From the NCBI RefSeq assembly GCF_900091595.1, contig NZ_FMCW01000023.1, positions 1 through 64,000 on the forward strand: a DNA stretch of 64,000 nt. The letters are read 5' to 3'. This stretch comes from Micromonospora haikouensis. Its GTDB lineage: Bacteria; Actinomycetota; Actinomycetes; Mycobacteriales; Micromonosporaceae. Made by a program: the position numbers and the translations under genes. Shown here piece after piece: positions 61,336 through 64,000 of the stretch. The first letter of the stretch is position 1. Each line of letters opens with the position of its first letter. The notes beneath the pieces were generated by a model. The model worked only from the letters and a program-made list of their open reading frames with translations. It did no database searches and was not told the DNA's origin.

Positions 61336-62292
61336 TCAAGAAAGGCTGCGTCGCCGGTCGACCGCCACGTACGAGCCGGGTTGGCTCTTGGCCACGGATT
61401 TCATCTCCGAGGCGACCGCGATCGCGTCCAGCGGGTTGGTCAGGCGCTTGCCGGCGTCGGAGACGGACACCCCGATCGACAGGGTGACCAGGGCGGCCCG
61501 CCGGATGTTGCCCCGCCGGTCCTTCAGCTCGACGTAGCCGCGCGCGGCGTCGGAGGGGTCGTAGAGCTTGTCGGCGGCGGTCTCGAAGTCGACCACGGCC
61601 CGGGAGGTGAGCGGGCGCACCTGGTCGGGGGCGCAGACGATGACGAAGTCGTCGCCGCCGACGTGGCCGAGGAAGGCCGGCGGCAGCCCGATCGCCACGA
61701 CCGCCCGGTGCAGGCTGCGGGCCAGGGCGGAGATGAACTCGTCGCCCCGGACGAAGCCGTACCGGTCGTTGACGCTCTTGAACCGGTCGATGTCGACGTA
61801 GCCGACGGCGTAGTCGACGCCGCTGCGGACCCGGTCGCTGATCTCCCGCCGGATGCGGGAGTTGCCGGGCAGGCCGGTCAGCGGGGAGACCTCCCGGAAC
61901 TCCTTGTTGCGGCGCAGCGTGGAGCTGACCCGGGCGACCAGCTCGGCGGTGTCGAAGGGCTTGACCAGGTAGTCGTCCGCGCCGGCGCTGAGCCCGTGGA
62001 CCTTGTCCACGGTCATCCCCTTGGCCGTCAGCATGATCACCGGCAGGGCTGAGGTCATCGGGTTGGCGCGCAGCCGCCGGGTCAGCTCCAGCCCGTCGAC
62101 GCGCGGCATCATCAGGTCGACGACCGCCAGGTCGGGCCGCTGCCGCTCGATCATCTCGAGGGCCTCCTGGCCGTCGCCGGCGTGGATCACCTCGAAGCCG
62201 TGCAGCCGCAGGTTGAACTCGACGAACCGGGCGATGTCGGCGTCGTCGTCGACGACGAGGATGAGGTCGGGTCGCTCGTCGGCCGGGTCCAC
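61336..62292 (-). CDS. response regulator with REC and GGDEF domains (diguanylate cyclase)
   Basis: A 318-residue protein. The REC domain (10-125) has the acidic pocket VVDDDAD, phospho-acceptor Asp59 (VVDLMMPR), Thr and Lys (MLTAKG, VKPF). The GGDEF domain (130-310) has DIDRFKSVNDRYGFVRGDEF and the catalytic GGDDF (212-216). No RxxD inhibitory site precedes the motif. It should make cyclic di-GMP when phosphorylated; no histidine kinase is adjacent. GTG start, 1 base after the rpe stop, so it is cotranscribed with rpe. Confidence 0.92.
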   Translation of the reverse strand: MDPADERPDLILVVDDDADIARFVEFNLRLHGFEVIHAGDGQEALEMIERQRPDLAVVDLMMPRVDGLELTRRLRANPMTSALPVIMLTAKGMTVDKVHGLSAGADDYLVKPFDTAELVARVSSTLRRNKEFREVSPLTGLPGNSRIRREISDRVRSGVDYAVGYVDIDRFKSVNDRYGFVRGDEFISALARSLHRAVVAIGLPPAFLGHVGGDDFVIVCAPDQVRPLTSRAVVDFETAADKLYDPSDAARGYVELKDRRGNIRRAALVTLSIGVSVSDAGKRLTNPLDAIAVASEMKSVAKSQPGSYVAVDRRRSLS

Positions 62293-62293
62293 C

Positions 62294-62974
62294 TCAGGCC
62301 CCGGCGGTCGCGCGCTCCGCCAGGCCCCGCAGGCGGCGGACCGCCTCGGCGGGGTCCTCGGCGCCGTAGACGGCGGTGCCGGCCACGAACGCGTCCGCGC
62401 CCGCGGCGGCCGCCTGCTCGATGGTGTCGGCGGCGATCCCGCCGTCGACCTCGATGCGCAGCTCCAGGTGGCCGGCGTCGACGTGCCGGCGGGCGGCGCG
62501 CACCTTGTCGAGCAGCTCGGGGATGAACCGCTGCCCGCCGAAGCCGGCCTTGATCGTCATGATCAGCAGCGTGTCGAAGCTGGGCAGCAGCTCCAGGTAG
62601 GGCTCGATCGGGGTGTCCCGGTCGATCGCCAGCCCGGCCTTCGCCCCGGCCGCCCGCAGGTCCTTGGCCAGTGACACCGGGTTGTCGCACGCCTCGGCGT
62701 GGAAGGTGACGTTGTGCGCCCCGGCGTCGGCGTACCCGGGGGCCCACCGGCGCGGGTCGGTGATCATCAGGTGCACGTCGAACGGCAGCTCGGTCGCGGC
62801 GCGCAGGCTCTGCACGACGGGCAGCCCGATGGTCAGGTTCGGCACGAAGTGGTTGTCCATGACGTCCACGTGCAACCAGTCCGCGGCGCCCTCGACGGCA
62901 CGGACCTCCTCGGCGAGGCGGGCGAAGTCGGCGGCGAGGATGCTGGGCGCGATGATCGGCGGCGGTACGGTCAC
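62294..62974 (-). CDS. rpe: ribulose-phosphate 3-epimerase
   Basis: A 226-residue TIM-barrel enzyme of the pentose phosphate pathway. IIAPSILAADFARLAEEVRAVEGAADWLHVDVMD, the metal site FDVHLMITDP, FHAEA, IMTIKAGFGGQRFIPEL and the phosphate-binding VDGGI motifs are all present. It precedes the REC-GGDEF gene and the rib operon, which uses ribulose 5-phosphate, the substrate of this enzyme. Confidence 0.97.
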   Translation of the reverse strand: MTVPPPIIAPSILAADFARLAEEVRAVEGAADWLHVDVMDNHFVPNLTIGLPVVQSLRAATELPFDVHLMITDPRRWAPGYADAGAHNVTFHAEACDNPVSLAKDLRAAGAKAGLAIDRDTPIEPYLELLPSFDTLLIMTIKAGFGGQRFIPELLDKVRAARRHVDAGHLELRIEVDGGIAADTIEQAAAAGADAFVAGTAVYGAEDPAEAVRRLRGLAERATAGA

Positions 62975-63231
62975 GAGGTCAGTGTACGAATGCGGCCATC
63001 AGCCGCCCGCATCGCGGCACCTTCCCGGACGCGCTGTGACCCAGCCGTGACCGGTGGTGCAAGATAAACCGGTCCGGATGGGAATCCCGGACGAAAAGTC
63101 AGCCGCGACTGGCCGATCGAGGGAAACGCGGCAAGACTCCATGCAGGACGGTCACGTAAGCTGCACGCCCGGTGGCGGAAACGCCCCACGGGCCGTGGCG
63201 CCCGACCGTCAGCTCCCGGAAAGGGCGGACG
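62975..63231 (+). other. intergenic region between divergent rpe and septum-formation genes
   Basis: 257 bp without a gene. It holds small hairpins (GTCCGG...CCGGAC near 63075) and a hexamer TAAGCT (63157-63162) that could be a -10 for the lipoprotein gene, without a convincing -35. I see no match to a known riboswitch class. GGAAAGGGCGGACG precedes the downstream ATG. Confidence 0.4.
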
Positions 63232-64000
63232 ATGCGACGGTGGCTTGTGGCGCTGGCGCTGGCCGGCACGGTGGTGATGCTGCTGGGCGGCTGCGCCCGC
63301 CCGCACGGGGCAGACGGCGACCTCACCGACGACTGGCCGACGCTGCGGGAACCGAAGATGTTCATCCCGGCCACCGACGCGTGCCTGCCCCGGATCACGG
63401 CGGTCGTGCAGGCCGGCACGTACGAGACGGTGGACTGCGCCCGCAGCCACCTGGCCGAGACGATCCACGTCGGCATCTTCACCGACCCGGCCATCGACGC
63501 GGGCCCGCGCCCCGAGGCGGGCACGCCCGTCCTGCGTGTCGCCCGCGCCGAGTGCGACCAGCGGGCCCGGGAGGTGCTCGGCGGCGACTGGCACTCGGCC
63601 CGGCTGAGCCTCACCATCGCCCTGCCGTCGACGTCGGCCTGGGCGAGCGGGGCCCGCTGGTACCGCTGCGACCTCAGCGAGACCGACAGCATCGACAACA
63701 CCCGGCCGGTCAACCGCGTCGGCAGCCTGCGCGGCGCGATGGTCGGCGACTCGCCGCTGACCCACCGCTGCTTCGACCCGAAGCTGATCGGGGCGAACCT
63801 GAACTACATGGCGCCCGTGCTGTGCACCGAGCCGCACCGCGCCGAGTTCGTCGGGGTCTACACCGAACGCGACATGACCTGGGCCGAGTTCATCCGGTCC
63901 AACCAGAAGGTGCACCGCCGCTGCATGGGGCTGATCGCCGAGTTCGCCAAGGTGCCCAACAACAGCGAGTTGCCGTACCGGGCGGGGTCGATCTTCTATC
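63232..64000 (+). CDS. septum-formation-family lipoprotein (truncated by window end)
   Basis: At least 256 residues; the frame is open to the window edge. The N-terminus MRRWLVALALAGTVVMLLGGC is a lipoprotein signal with lipobox LGGC. The extracellular part has several Cys and the repeated pattern of the Septum_form family: ACLPRITAVVQAGTYETVDCARSHLAETIHVGIF, then HRCFDPKLIGANLNYMAPVLCTEPHRAEFVGVY, each pairing Cys with a His-x-x-E segment. These proteins occur in actinomycetes and are named for a link with septation, but their function is poorly known. It is divergent from rpe. Confidence 0.8.
   Translation, partial: MRRWLVALALAGTVVMLLGGCARPHGADGDLTDDWPTLREPKMFIPATDACLPRITAVVQAGTYETVDCARSHLAETIHVGIFTDPAIDAGPRPEAGTPVLRVARAECDQRAREVLGGDWHSARLSLTIALPSTSAWASGARWYRCDLSETDSIDNTRPVNRVGSLRGAMVGDSPLTHRCFDPKLIGANLNYMAPVLCTEPHRAEFVGVYTERDMTWAEFIRSNQKVHRRCMGLIAEFAKVPNNSELPYRAGSIFY

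Noticed and set aside
63050..63180. Possible riboswitch upstream of the septum-formation lipoprotein
   Set aside because: There are hairpins and A-rich loops, but no match to the c-di-AMP, cobalamin or other consensus I can recall.

Overview
The window looks like chromosome from a Micromonospora-like actinomycete (family Micromonosporaceae). The evidence is very high GC with G/C-ending codons, an actinobacterial 16S leader at the left edge, an XRE/DUF5753 plus DUF397 gene pair, several intergenic palindromes of a kind I associate with this genus, many GTGA/ATGA overlaps and probable leaderless genes. I see no tRNA, CRISPR array, insertion sequence, integrase or phage genes. The genus name is an inference from gene content, not a database result.

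Layout. 1-650: upstream region of a leftward rRNA operon, with two tandem promoters; the 16S 5' end is at the window edge. 653-5,900: tyrS, a hotdog thioesterase, then a likely magnesium block (NRAMP-like transporter, two PRC-barrel proteins, a CNNM/CorC-type protein). 6,000-21,400: a metabolic and stress block: acetyltransferases, pyruvate phosphate dikinase, alcohol dehydrogenase, pyruvate formate-lyase and its activase, Hsp20, a cyclic-nucleotide-binding-domain protein, a P-type cation ATPase and two universal stress proteins. Its composition resembles a DosR/DevR hypoxia regulon, and a near-identical 14-bp palindrome (GGGACCNNCGGCCC) lies upstream of three of its transcription units. 21,400-25,500: an FMN reductase/luciferase-like pair behind a palindromic operator, a sialidase-like BNR protein with a MoaD-like partner, and a DNA glycosylase. 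25,600-28,100: small regulators and the Scr1-type pair. 28,400-36,900: the complete operon argCJBDFRGH with a candidate ARG box.

36,966-42,061 is the most unusual region. Three leftward genes with 4-base overlaps encode a class III nucleotide-cyclase-like protein, an 802-residue degenerate P-loop/HEAT protein and a proline-linked, possibly membrane-anchored protein. The first two share a Gly-rich motif (GDVxVRGQNAxGPGxxAIG). A Crp/Fnr regulator with an N-terminal hydrophobic extension diverges from them. I read this as a candidate signalling or conflict (defence-like) cassette.

42,100-51,150: housekeeping genes: pheST, an rRNA methyltransferase, infC-rpmI-rplT (infC very probably starts at ATC behind a strong Shine-Dalgarno), a PH-like protein, a DMT transporter and hisEG. 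51,280-53,745: a polar amino-acid ABC transporter. 53,800-56,530: small accessory genes and XRE regulators. 56,750-61,253: the riboflavin operon ribD-ribE-ribM(pnuC-like)-ribBA-ribH under an FMN riboswitch, preceded by rpe and a REC-GGDEF regulator. 63,232 to the right edge: a septum-formation-family lipoprotein, cut by the window end.
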